Below are positions 57,193-64,000 of a stretch of DNA of 64,000 bases, piece by piece (position 1 is the first letter of the stretch; the number at the start of each line of letters is the position of its first letter). The position numbers and the translations under genes were made by a program. This stretch comes from Robertkochia aurantiaca (GTDB lineage Bacteria; Bacteroidota; Bacteroidia; Flavobacteriales; Flavobacteriaceae): positions 1 to 64,000 of the forward strand of contig NZ_JAINZS010000008.1 in NCBI RefSeq assembly GCF_020166495.1, read 5' to 3'. Under the pieces are notes generated by a model. The model ran no database searches and was not told the origin of the DNA. It saw only the letters and a program-made list of their open reading frames with translations.

Positions 57193-58476
57193 ATGCTGTA
57201 TAAAAGAAGTAGTGCATTATTTGCAGAAGCAGAGAAAGTGATTCCCGGTGGTGTGAATTCTCCGGTGAGGGCATTTAAAGCCGTGGGAGGGACTCCCATT
57301 TTTGTCAAAAAGGCCAAGGGAACCTATCTCTATGATGAAGATGATAACAGACTGATCGATTATATCGCTTCCTGGGGTCCCATGATCCTGGGGCATGCTT
57401 ACGAACCGGTCGTGAAGGCGGTCAAGGAAAGGGCTGAGTCGGGTACCTCCTTCGGAATTCCTACCGCACTGGAAACCGAGATCGCTAAGCTGGCGGTTCA
57501 GATGGTTCCGGGTATTGATAAGATTCGTTTTGTGAATAGCGGTACAGAGGCTTGTATGAGCGCTGTTCGACTGGCTCGTGGCTATACAGGTAAGGAGAAG
57601 ATCATTAAGTTTTCAGGATGCTACCACGGACATTCAGACGCATTTCTGATACAGGCAGGAAGTGGAGCTGTAACCTTCGGAAGTCCTAACAGTCCCGGTG
57701 TAACCAAAGGGACAGCTAAAGACACCCTTCTGGCACCCTACAACGACCTGGATGCAGTAAAGGAGCTGATCAAGGCCAATCCAGGCGAGATAGCAGCTAT
57801 TATCATAGAGCCTGTAGCCGGAAATATGGGATGTGTACTTCCCAACCCCGGATTCCTGGAAGGCCTCAGAGAGGCTTGTGACCTGCACGGAATTCTGTTG
57901 ATATTCGACGAGGTAATGACCGGGTTCAGACTTGCCCGCGGCGGTGCTCAGGAGCTACTCGGGGTGAAGGCAGACATTGTCACCTTCGGAAAGGTGATAG
58001 GGGGAGGCTTACCCGTCGGTGCATTTGCGGCGAACAGTGAGATCATGTCACACCTTGCACCGGATGGGCCCGTATATCAGGCAGGAACCCTCAGTGGGAA
58101 TCCATTGGCAATGGCGGCCGGAATGGCCATGTTGAAGGAACTGAATGAGCGTCCTGATGTATTTAAGAGTTTGGAGGAAAAGACGGCCTACCTCCATAAA
58201 GGATTATTGAAGGTGTTGAATGACTCAGGTAAAGTTTTTTGTATCAACCGTATCGGTTCCATGATATCGGTTCATTTTACAGAAGAGGTTTTCGACTTTG
58301 AATCGGCAGCTAAAGGGAATAATGAAACATTTAAAATGTTTTTCCACGGAATGCTTAAAGAGGGAGTTTACCTTCCCCCAAGCGCATTTGAGAGCTGGTT
58401 CCTCAATGATGCGCTGAGCTATGAAGATCTGGATCATACCATCAATGCGGCCAATAAGGTTCTGAGAGGTTTGTAG
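57193..58476 (+). CDS. hemL: Glutamate-1-semialdehyde 2,1-aminomutase
   Basis: 427 residues, family length. N-terminal [39 protein letters not shown] and the PLP Lys in [15 protein letters not shown]. It makes 5-aminolevulinate for tetrapyrrole synthesis by the C5 route. Thirteen base pairs after the glucosaminidase gene; followed by a terminator. Confidence 0.96.
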   Translation: MLYKRSSALFAEAEKVIPGGVNSPVRAFKAVGGTPIFVKKAKGTYLYDEDDNRLIDYIASWGPMILGHAYEPVVKAVKERAESGTSFGIPTALETEIAKLAVQMVPGIDKIRFVNSGTEACMSAVRLARGYTGKEKIIKFSGCYHGHSDAFLIQAGSGAVTFGSPNSPGVTKGTAKDTLLAPYNDLDAVKELIKANPGEIAAIIIEPVAGNMGCVLPNPGFLEGLREACDLHGILLIFDEVMTGFRLARGGAQELLGVKADIVTFGKVIGGGLPVGAFAANSEIMSHLAPDGPVYQAGTLSGNPLAMAAGMAMLKELNERPDVFKSLEEKTAYLHKGLLKVLNDSGKVFCINRIGSMISVHFTEEVFDFESAAKGNNETFKMFFHGMLKEGVYLPPSAFESWFLNDALSYEDLDHTINAANKVLRGL

Positions 58477-58500
58477 AAACACTATATAGTTATATAAGGA

Positions 58501-58527
58501 AAGGCACCTGTTAAGGTGCCTTTTTTT
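58501..58527 (+). terminator. Terminator of hemL
   Basis: 8-bp stem AAGGCACC/GGTGCCTT, 6-base loop, then seven T. 24 bp after the stop. Confidence 0.88.
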
Positions 58528-58710
58528 ATGGGGTTTCTTTAACGTCTGATATTCCATGGAAAAACGGCGCCGACCGCATGGGATCTGGTTTATGAATACT
58601 TGCCTGTATTGAAAAGTAATTGTTAAGAGCATGCGGAGAGTTGTTAAAGTGTTATTAATGGCGTAACAAATTGATTTCTAAGTAGTCTTATTAATACATC
58701 AATCAATCGA

Positions 58711-59634
58711 ATGAACCACTTAAAAAATCAAAAAATGAACAGTTTAGCATTAATCGGTAGTTTACTCTTAACGGGAAGTGTTGCTACCCAAGTCAGTACA
58801 GAAGAACCCGTTTTTTTGGAAACAGTCAATGAAATAAGAGAGACTGAAACATGTTGTAAGATCGATAGTATGACCGATATTCTTTTTGAAGGGATCAGTT
58901 ATGCAGAGGAAGACGCAGAAATCGTATTAGGTTTTGATACAGCTGAATATCTTCCGGAGAATTTCGATCCGCATGTAGGTGTATTAGAAGAAGTATCATA
59001 CGTAGAGAAAGAAGTTGAGGTAATAATGGGGTTTGACACCCAGGCCTGGCTTCCCGAAGGATTCGATGCTCATGCGGGCAACCTGAACGAGATCGAATAT
59101 ATTGAAGAAGAGTCTGAGGTTGTGTTGGGCTTTGATACCGACGCCTATCTTCCTGAAGGATTCGACGCTCACGCAGGAAATCTTAATGATATCCTGTATG
59201 TGGAAGAAGAAGAGGAAGTCGTTATGGGCTTTGATACGGAAGCGTATCTTCCTGAAGGATTTGATGCTCATGCAGGGAACCTGGATGATCTCGGATATAT
59301 CGAGGAAGAGATCGAAGTTGTAATGGGTTATGATACCACAAAATGGCTTCCGGAGGGTTTTGATGCTCATGCGGGCAACCTGAACGAGATCGAATATATT
59401 GAAGAAGATTCTGAAGTTGTTATGGGTTTCAATACCGGGGATTACCTTCCTGAAAACTTTGACCCACATGTGGGTGATCTCGATGAGATCGTTTACATAG
59501 AAATCGAAGAGCCTGTGATCCTGGGATTTGATACCGCAGCATTTCTTCCGGCGGATGCCGAAAATACCCAGGCTGAAATGGCAGACTTTGATTTCTGCAA
59601 CTTCATCACCAGTGAAATCGTGTATAAAAATTAA
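58711..59634 (+). CDS. Acidic secreted protein made of seven 33-residue repeats
   Basis: 307 residues, very acidic. A signal-peptide-like start (about 1-27) and a Cys-Cys-bearing linker precede seven repeats of exactly 33 residues (about 62-285). Consensus: (D/N)xIxYIEEExEVVxGFDTxAYLPEGFDAHAGNL. The GF dipeptide recurs at 74, 107, 140, 173, 206, 239 and 272. Units 1 and 6 read PENFDPHVG while units 2-5 read PEGFDAHAG. The many Asp/Glu suggest calcium or cation binding, but there is no canonical EF-hand or cadherin motif. A short tail with one Cys follows. No recognised named domain; similar repeats appear in other flavobacterial hypothetical proteins from memory. Single gene with own terminator. 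Confidence 0.8.
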   Translation: MNHLKNQKMNSLALIGSLLLTGSVATQVSTEEPVFLETVNEIRETETCCKIDSMTDILFEGISYAEEDAEIVLGFDTAEYLPENFDPHVGVLEEVSYVEKEVEVIMGFDTQAWLPEGFDAHAGNLNEIEYIEEESEVVLGFDTDAYLPEGFDAHAGNLNDILYVEEEEEVVMGFDTEAYLPEGFDAHAGNLDDLGYIEEEIEVVMGYDTTKWLPEGFDAHAGNLNEIEYIEEDSEVVMGFNTGDYLPENFDPHVGDLDEIVYIEIEEPVILGFDTAAFLPADAENTQAEMADFDFCNFITSEIVYKN

Positions 59635-59660
59635 AAGGAAATCATATGACGCTACTGCTA

Positions 59661-59680
59661 TGGTCGGTAAATAACGACCA
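59661..59680. other. Palindrome TGGTCG/CGACCA
   Basis: 6-bp perfect arms with 8-base loop, 27 bp after the repeat-protein stop and before the terminator. Possibly part of the 3' end structure. Confidence 0.45.
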
Positions 59681-59694
59681 ATTGATCAACAACA

Positions 59695-59753
59695 GACAGT
59701 GAAAGAAGCCACCTCATCGGTTTATATGTAATTACATAGCTTTTTTCACTGTC
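59695..59753 (+). terminator. Long-stem terminator of the repeat protein gene
   Basis: 15-bp stem GACAGTGAAAGAAGC/GCTTTTTTCACTGTC (one G-T pair) with 29-base loop, followed by T-rich DNA. Confidence 0.75.
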
Positions 59754-59835
59754 TTTTATTTTTTTGCTGTCTGATGTGAGTATATTAGTCTCATTATCAG
59801 GCTTTTTTATTTTCAGCTTTTTTTTTAAACTCCTC

Positions 59836-61554
59836 ATGAAAGTAAATCAGAAAGAACGGCGCAATTTTATCAGGAAGGCTGCCGCCTTTACCGGAACAGT
59901 GTATCTGATGCCTAATATGATCAGCTGTTCTGATGATGACCTGCAACCGATTGCCGAAATACCTTCAGAAAGAGGGAATTTTTATCAGGGTGTCGCCAGT
60001 TTTGACCCGGATCAAAACGGTGTGCTGCTATGGACCCGTTTTGTACCTGAGCAACAGGCAGAATCTTCTGTTTCCTGGCAGTTGGCAAGTGATGAGGGGT
60101 TCTCTCAAATCATAAGATCAGGCGAAGTTACCGCTGAGTCTTCAAGAGATTATACCATCACGATAGAGGTGCGTGATCTGGAGCCCGGGATGCCTTATTA
60201 TTACAGGTTTTTCAGCAGAGATGAACAAGTGGTTTCCGCAACCGGTATTACCCGTACTCTTCCGGGAGCAGATAATGCAGATGATGTTATCCTTGCGGTT
60301 TGTTCCTGCGGAAATTATACCATGGGCTATTTCAACGCATACCAGGCAATGGGAGAGTCACATGCCGATATGGTTCTTCATCTCGGGGATTATATATACG
60401 AATATGCTGATATCCCCGGAAGTATTCCCGGAAGGAGTCACCGACCCGATCGCGAATTGCTGAATCTTGATGATTACCGGATGAGATACAGGCAATATCG
60501 GGAAGATCCTCAGTTGCAGGAATTGCACAGGCTTAAGCCTTTTCTGATAGTATGGGATGATCACGAGGTTGCTGATGGAGCTTTTGCTAATGGGGCGGGA
60601 AATCATGATCCCGATGAAGGGGCTTTTCAAAACAGAAAGGCCAATGCTGTCCAGGCGCATGCCGAGTACCTGCCTGTGAGAACTGATCAGCAAGGGAAGA
60701 TTTGGAGACATGTGACCCTGGGTAATCTGGCAGACCTGTATCTGCTTGATACACGTCATGATGAAAGATCGCAGCCGTTGAAACATTCAGATTATCTCAA
60801 TACCGCAGGCAATATCGAAGTTGATGAACTGCGTACTTCCTTATCTGATCCCTCCCGAAGAATGATGAGCGATGAACAGCGTGCATGGCTTTTTGCCCAG
60901 GCCGGATCTTCTCAGGCAGGGTGGCGTATCATAGCCCAACAGGTTCTCTTTTCCAGACAATGGGTTCCCGCAGTTTTGTATAAGTCTCTTTCGCTTGCTG
61001 TAAAGGAGTTCAGGGAAAACGGAGCAGTAAATGATGACCGCAGGCAAGAGATCAAAACCATGTTGCAAAGGCTTATACTCGCAAAGTCAAGAGTCGAAGC
61101 AGGGGAGGATATAAGTGACGAAGACCGGCAAATGCTCGAAGAGCTTGTTCCCTATAATCTTGATGCCTGGGACGGTTATCCGGCTGAAAGGCATGCACTA
61201 TTGAACAGGCAATGGGATGATCTGGTGATCTTAGCCGGCGATTCACATAATGCATGGTACAATAAAGTGCAGGGTAGTGATGAACGCATTGGTGCACACG
61301 AATTGGCCACTGCCGGCGTTACTTCTCCGGGTTTTGAAGCACTGCTCAACGGCGATAATTCTGAAGCGCTCCAACTGGAGCAGGCCCTTAGGTTCCTTTT
61401 AGATGAGACAGAATTTGTTCATATTCGCACCAAAGGCTATCTACAGTTACGAATCTCTGCTGAAAGACTAACCGCTTCCTGGTTCGCTGTCGATAATATT
61501 TCGTCAACTACCTTCGGTTTGATGAAGATAAACGAGGTGATTATAAATCATTGA
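59836..61554 (+). CDS. PhoD-type alkaline phosphatase / phosphodiesterase, Tat-exported
   Basis: 572 residues. The start at 59836 yields MKVNQKERRNFIRKAAAFTG: a twin-arginine signal (RRNFIRKAA), with a Cys (MISC) soon after that may be lipidated. An N-terminal beta-sandwich (about 40-125) precedes the PhoD metallophosphatase domain with VLHLGDYIYEYAD, WDDHEVADGAF and LAGDSHNAWYNKV. These residues bind Ca/Fe or similar metals. It releases phosphate from phosphodi- or monoesters outside the cytoplasm. Upstream in-frame residues to 59764 are hydrophobic but spoil the Tat motif position and were rejected. Confidence 0.92.
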   Translation: MKVNQKERRNFIRKAAAFTGTVYLMPNMISCSDDDLQPIAEIPSERGNFYQGVASFDPDQNGVLLWTRFVPEQQAESSVSWQLASDEGFSQIIRSGEVTAESSRDYTITIEVRDLEPGMPYYYRFFSRDEQVVSATGITRTLPGADNADDVILAVCSCGNYTMGYFNAYQAMGESHADMVLHLGDYIYEYADIPGSIPGRSHRPDRELLNLDDYRMRYRQYREDPQLQELHRLKPFLIVWDDHEVADGAFANGAGNHDPDEGAFQNRKANAVQAHAEYLPVRTDQQGKIWRHVTLGNLADLYLLDTRHDERSQPLKHSDYLNTAGNIEVDELRTSLSDPSRRMMSDEQRAWLFAQAGSSQAGWRIIAQQVLFSRQWVPAVLYKSLSLAVKEFRENGAVNDDRRQEIKTMLQRLILAKSRVEAGEDISDEDRQMLEELVPYNLDAWDGYPAERHALLNRQWDDLVILAGDSHNAWYNKVQGSDERIGAHELATAGVTSPGFEALLNGDNSEALQLEQALRFLLDETEFVHIRTKGYLQLRISAERLTASWFAVDNISSTTFGLMKINEVIINH

Positions 61555-61678
61555 TTTTTAAACAAATAAGAATAAAATTGTGTGTTTTGTCGATTAAATC
61601 GATCCTTTTATCCTGTCTTTAATGAAAAGCATGTATTTTTCGAAGACTTTAGCAGTATAACCATTGCCCTGAATCAAG

Positions 61679-61792
61679 ATGAAAACAAAACAAAAGTTTT
61701 TTAATCCTGTATCGGTTATCGTATTAGGAACAGCCTTTGCCCTTGCGGCGACAGCATTGACGATCACCATGCTTGTAGGTTTCATTTCGTAA
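61679..61792 (+). CDS. 37-residue single-pass membrane peptide
   Basis: Read directly: MKTKQKFFNPVSVIVLG then an Ala/Thr/Leu-rich hydrophobic stretch to residue 37. Positive N-terminus and one hydrophobic span, as in small stress or transporter-linked membrane peptides. It lies 124 bp after the phosphatase gene and is followed by a terminator shared with lysS. No family known; coding status is moderately supported. Confidence 0.5.
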   Translation: MKTKQKFFNPVSVIVLGTAFALAATALTITMLVGFIS

Positions 61793-61806
61793 CCTGCCTA
61801 CAAAAG

Positions 61807-61845
61807 AAAAGACCTGCCGGGACACTTCACCCTGGCAGGTCTTTT
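61807..61845. terminator. Bidirectional terminator between the small peptide gene and lysS
   Basis: 12-bp perfect stem AAAAGACCTGCC/GGCAGGTCTTTT with 15-base loop; A and T tracts allow both directions. Confidence 0.88.
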
Positions 61846-61873
61846 CTCGAAATCAGTATTTGATAAAGTACTG

Positions 61874-63565
61874 TTAAGACTCAAGTTCACACATCAGGTC
61901 ATCTTCGGTTTTAACCACCTTGACCAGTCCTTGCTTTGTTAATCCTTTAATTCCTTTATCCCATGCCTTGTTGCTGAGGTTGGACTTATCCTTCAACTCG
62001 TTCAGCGGCATTTTCTGTGCTGTTTTGATGATCTCGAAGATGGCTTTTTCCTTGTCGTTAAGTTCAAGCGGCTTTTTCTCCGGTCTCATCTGCGGAAAGA
62101 ACAGTACTTCTTGTATAGATGCGTTATTGGTGAGCAGCATCACAAGGCGGTCGATCCCAATCCCGATCCCTGAGGTTGGAGGCATTCCGTATTCCAGTGC
62201 TCTCAGGAAATCCTGGTCGATGAACATCGCTTCATCATCCCCCTTCTCTGAAAGCTTGAGTTGCTCTTCAAATCTTTCACGCTGGTCTATAGGGTCGTTC
62301 AACTCTGAATAAGCGTTGGCAAGCTCCTTCCCGTTAACCATCAGTTCAAAACGCTCGGTAAGTGCTTTGTTGCTGCGATGTTCCTTGGTGAGCGGACTCA
62401 TTTCCTTAGGGTAATCGATAATGAAAGTCGGCTGTATGTAGTGATGCTCACATTTTTCACCGAAGATCTCATCGATTAGCTTTCCGACACCCATGGTCTC
62501 ATTGACCGGTATGTCCAGTTCCTTGCAGATATCTCTTAATTCCTGTTCATCTAAATTAGAAACATCATAACCGGTGTGTTCCTTGATAGCTTGCAGTATG
62601 GGTACCCGTGGGTAAGGCGCTTTGAAATCAATGGTATTTTTACCTACCTGAACCTTTGAACTGCCGGTTGCGTCAACAGCTACCTTTTCGAGCAATTGTT
62701 CGGTCATGTTCATCATCCAGTGGTAGTCCTTATAGGCTATGTAGAGTTCCATTACTGTGAATTCCGGGTTGTGAGTACGATCCATTCCTTCATTACGGAA
62801 GTCTTTCGAAAACTCATAAACCCCGTCAAAGCCTCCGACAATAAGTCTTTTCAGGTACAGTTCATTGGCGATTCTCAGATAAAGAGGGATATTCAGGGCG
62901 TTGTGATGGGTTACGAACGGCCTGGCGGCAGCTCCACCCGGAATAGCCTGAAGTATGGGGGTTTCGACCTCCAGGTAATCCTTCTTATTGAAGAATTCGC
63001 GTATGCTGTTAGTGATCTTGGTTCTTTTTATAAAGGTGTCTTTCACGTGTGGATTCACGATCAGGTCAACATAGCGTTGCCTGTATCGTAGCTCCGGATC
63101 GTTGAATTCATCGTAGACCTTGCCTTCACTGTCTACCTTGGGCAGGGGAAGGGGGCGAAGGGATTTGTTGAGAAGGGTAAAATCTTTTACCATCACGGTC
63201 ATCTCACCAACATTGGTTTTGAAAAGTTCTCCCTCTATTCCGATGATGTCACCTATGTCGAGCAGCTTTTTGTAGAGATCATTGTATTTCGTTTTGTCTT
63301 CGCCGGGGCAAATTTCATCCCTGTTAAAATAGAGTTGAATACGTCCTTCGCTGTCCTGTAGTTCTGCAAAGGATGCTTTTCCCTGTATACGGCGTGACAT
63401 CAGGCGACCTGCCAAAATCACCTTTTTACCTTCCTCAAAATTCTCTTTGATCTCCTTTGAAGTATGATCAACAGGGTAAAGAGCAGCGGGATATGGGTCT
63501 ATGCCCATCTCACGTATCTTGCCCAGTTTCTCTCTGCGAATTTTCTCCTGTTCTGAAAGCTGCAT
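61874..63565 (-). CDS. lysS: Lysine-tRNA ligase (class II) with C-terminal extension
   Basis: 563 residues, about 60 more than the usual bacterial LysS. N-terminal OB fold (about 50-150: [33 protein letters not shown]), motif 2 [18 protein letters not shown], motif 3 [13 protein letters not shown]. The additional C-terminal segment (about 500-563) looks like a small helical or winged-helix domain ([31 protein letters not shown]), seen in flavobacterial LysS proteins. It charges tRNA-Lys. Confidence 0.97.
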   Translation of the reverse strand: MQLSEQEKIRREKLGKIREMGIDPYPAALYPVDHTSKEIKENFEEGKKVILAGRLMSRRIQGKASFAELQDSEGRIQLYFNRDEICPGEDKTKYNDLYKKLLDIGDIIGIEGELFKTNVGEMTVMVKDFTLLNKSLRPLPLPKVDSEGKVYDEFNDPELRYRQRYVDLIVNPHVKDTFIKRTKITNSIREFFNKKDYLEVETPILQAIPGGAAARPFVTHHNALNIPLYLRIANELYLKRLIVGGFDGVYEFSKDFRNEGMDRTHNPEFTVMELYIAYKDYHWMMNMTEQLLEKVAVDATGSSKVQVGKNTIDFKAPYPRVPILQAIKEHTGYDVSNLDEQELRDICKELDIPVNETMGVGKLIDEIFGEKCEHHYIQPTFIIDYPKEMSPLTKEHRSNKALTERFELMVNGKELANAYSELNDPIDQRERFEEQLKLSEKGDDEAMFIDQDFLRALEYGMPPTSGIGIGIDRLVMLLTNNASIQEVLFFPQMRPEKKPLELNDKEKAIFEIIKTAQKMPLNELKDKSNLSNKAWDKGIKGLTKQGLVKVVKTEDDLMCELES

Positions 63566-63682
63566 ATAATTATCTTCTTTTAAGCCTGCAAAGATAGGGA
63601 GTATTTAACAATCTTTCAATGCCTTGCCAAGGCTGATTTTCAGGCCTTAGTAGTCCTGTTATAAACCTGACAAATGCCCGAA

Positions 63683-63717
63683 TTTTGCACATGGGTGTAA
63701 CAAAATTGTGATATTTG
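63683..63717 (+). promoter_or_regulatory. Candidate promoter of the UPF0057 gene
   Basis: TTTTG (63683-63687) and GATATTTG (63710-63717, one mismatch to TAnnTTTG), spaced about 22 bp, 46 bp before the start codon. Confidence 0.35.
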
Positions 63718-63762
63718 CTACCTATAAGTATCATCAAAAAACGAATTTATAGTAATTGAGTT

Positions 63763-63921
63763 ATGAGTTTCTGGCGTGTACTTCTGTCTATTATATGTCC
63801 CCCGCTTGCCGTACTGGATAAAGGCTGTGGGTCTGTGATCATTACCTTCATCCTTTGGCTTTGCGGTTGGGTGCCCGGCGTTATTGCGGCTTTGATCATT
63901 CTGAACAACCCGAATCGTTAG
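63763..63921 (+). CDS. UPF0057/YqaE (Pmp3 family) membrane peptide
   Basis: 52 residues, read directly. Starts MSFWRVLLSIICPPLAVLDKG, then two hydrophobic helices with FILWLCGWVPGVIAAL in the second. The pattern ICPPLAV...G.....FILWLCGWVPGVIAA is the Pmp3/YqaE family hallmark. In yeast and plants the family affects membrane potential under salt or cold stress; in bacteria the role is unclear. Single gene at the right edge. Confidence 0.9.
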   Translation: MSFWRVLLSIICPPLAVLDKGCGSVIITFILWLCGWVPGVIAALIILNNPNR

Positions 63922-63925
63922 TTCG

Positions 63926-63957
63926 GTTAAACAGTTATGCTGTTAAACGGTTATGCG
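63926..63957. repeat. Octanucleotide-phased repeat at the right edge
   Basis: Four 8-bp units alternate: GTTAAACA, GTTATGCT, GTTAAACG, GTTATGCG. Degenerate GGTATGCAGTTATGCAGG continues to 63991. Confidence 0.75.
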
Positions 63958-64000
63958 GTCCTGCCGGCAGGCAGGTATGCAGTTATGCAGGGAGAAAGCT

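Overview
The window looks like chromosomal DNA of a member of the Bacteroidota, most likely class Flavobacteriia (family Flavobacteriaceae). The signs are promoter-like TTG-N18-23-TAnnTTTG elements, tRNA genes without an encoded CCA end, a lysS of about 560 codons with a C-terminal extension, and lineage-typical families (GSCFA, DUF4230, DUF4136, DUF5522, SusC/TonB-like barrels with a carboxypeptidase-regulatory-like N-terminus). No rRNA, phage, transposase or CRISPR array is visible. Genus cannot be decided from the sequence alone.

Layout. 0.1-4.7 kb: a compound heptanucleotide repeat, an FAD oxidoreductase, a DUF983 protein, an ABC-F ATPase and a secreted leucine-rich-repeat protein. 4.8-10.7 kb: a tripartite RND efflux operon (adaptor, permease, TolC-like) followed by a tiny CPXCG zinc-ribbon-like protein. 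10.7-12.3 kb: a LexA/CI-like S24 repressor divergent from an apparently eroded TIGR03915-type DNA-repair-associated gene, with three GGAANNNTTCC palindromes between them. 12.4-16.8 kb: a tightly overlapping SGNH-SGNH-MBOAT operon for O-acylation of a surface or secreted polymer. 16.8-21.2 kb (minus): isoaspartyl peptidase, cyanophycinase lipoprotein, YfcC-type carrier, DUF202 protein and an Asp/Glu-type racemase, readable as a cyanophycin or beta-aspartyl-peptide scavenging cluster. 21.7-23.5 kb: a PAS protein ending in a histidine-bearing DHp segment without an ATPase domain, paired with a stand-alone receiver.

24.3-34.7 kb: a tRNA-Leu whose 3' end and terminator are duplicated, katG with an OxyR-like site, a DUF885-like protein, a histidine kinase, a NIPSNAP protein, a block of intergenic repeats, tRNA-fMet, a sodium:amino-acid symporter and era. 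34.7-44.2 kb: a telomere-like heptamer array, a possible structured RNA, a SYLF protein, der, a TonB-like barrel protein, and a likely five-gene operon (M23 peptidase, MerR, LemA, two TPM proteins). 44.2-58.5 kb: alaS, GSCFA, DUF4230, a large lipoprotein, an aromatic amino acid hydroxylase, a DUF4136 lipoprotein, hutU, DUF5522, a small membrane protein with HExxH, an ACC-deaminase-like enzyme, a glucosaminidase-LysM lipoprotein and hemL. 58.5-64 kb: an acidic secreted protein built of seven exact 33-residue repeats, a PhoD-type phosphatase, a 37-residue membrane peptide, lysS and a Pmp3/UPF0057 peptide.

Most genes are ordinary housekeeping or envelope genes. The least explained items are the 33-residue repeat protein, the recurrent 7-bp arrays in four places, the S24/GGAANNNTTCC switch with its decaying target, the DHp-only PAS/receiver pair, and the 52-bp duplication at tRNA-Leu. 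Five short genes (10475, 54939, 61679, 63763 and the 109-codon gene at 55154) were called from direct translation and context. All functional statements rest on motif recognition by eye; no database search was run.
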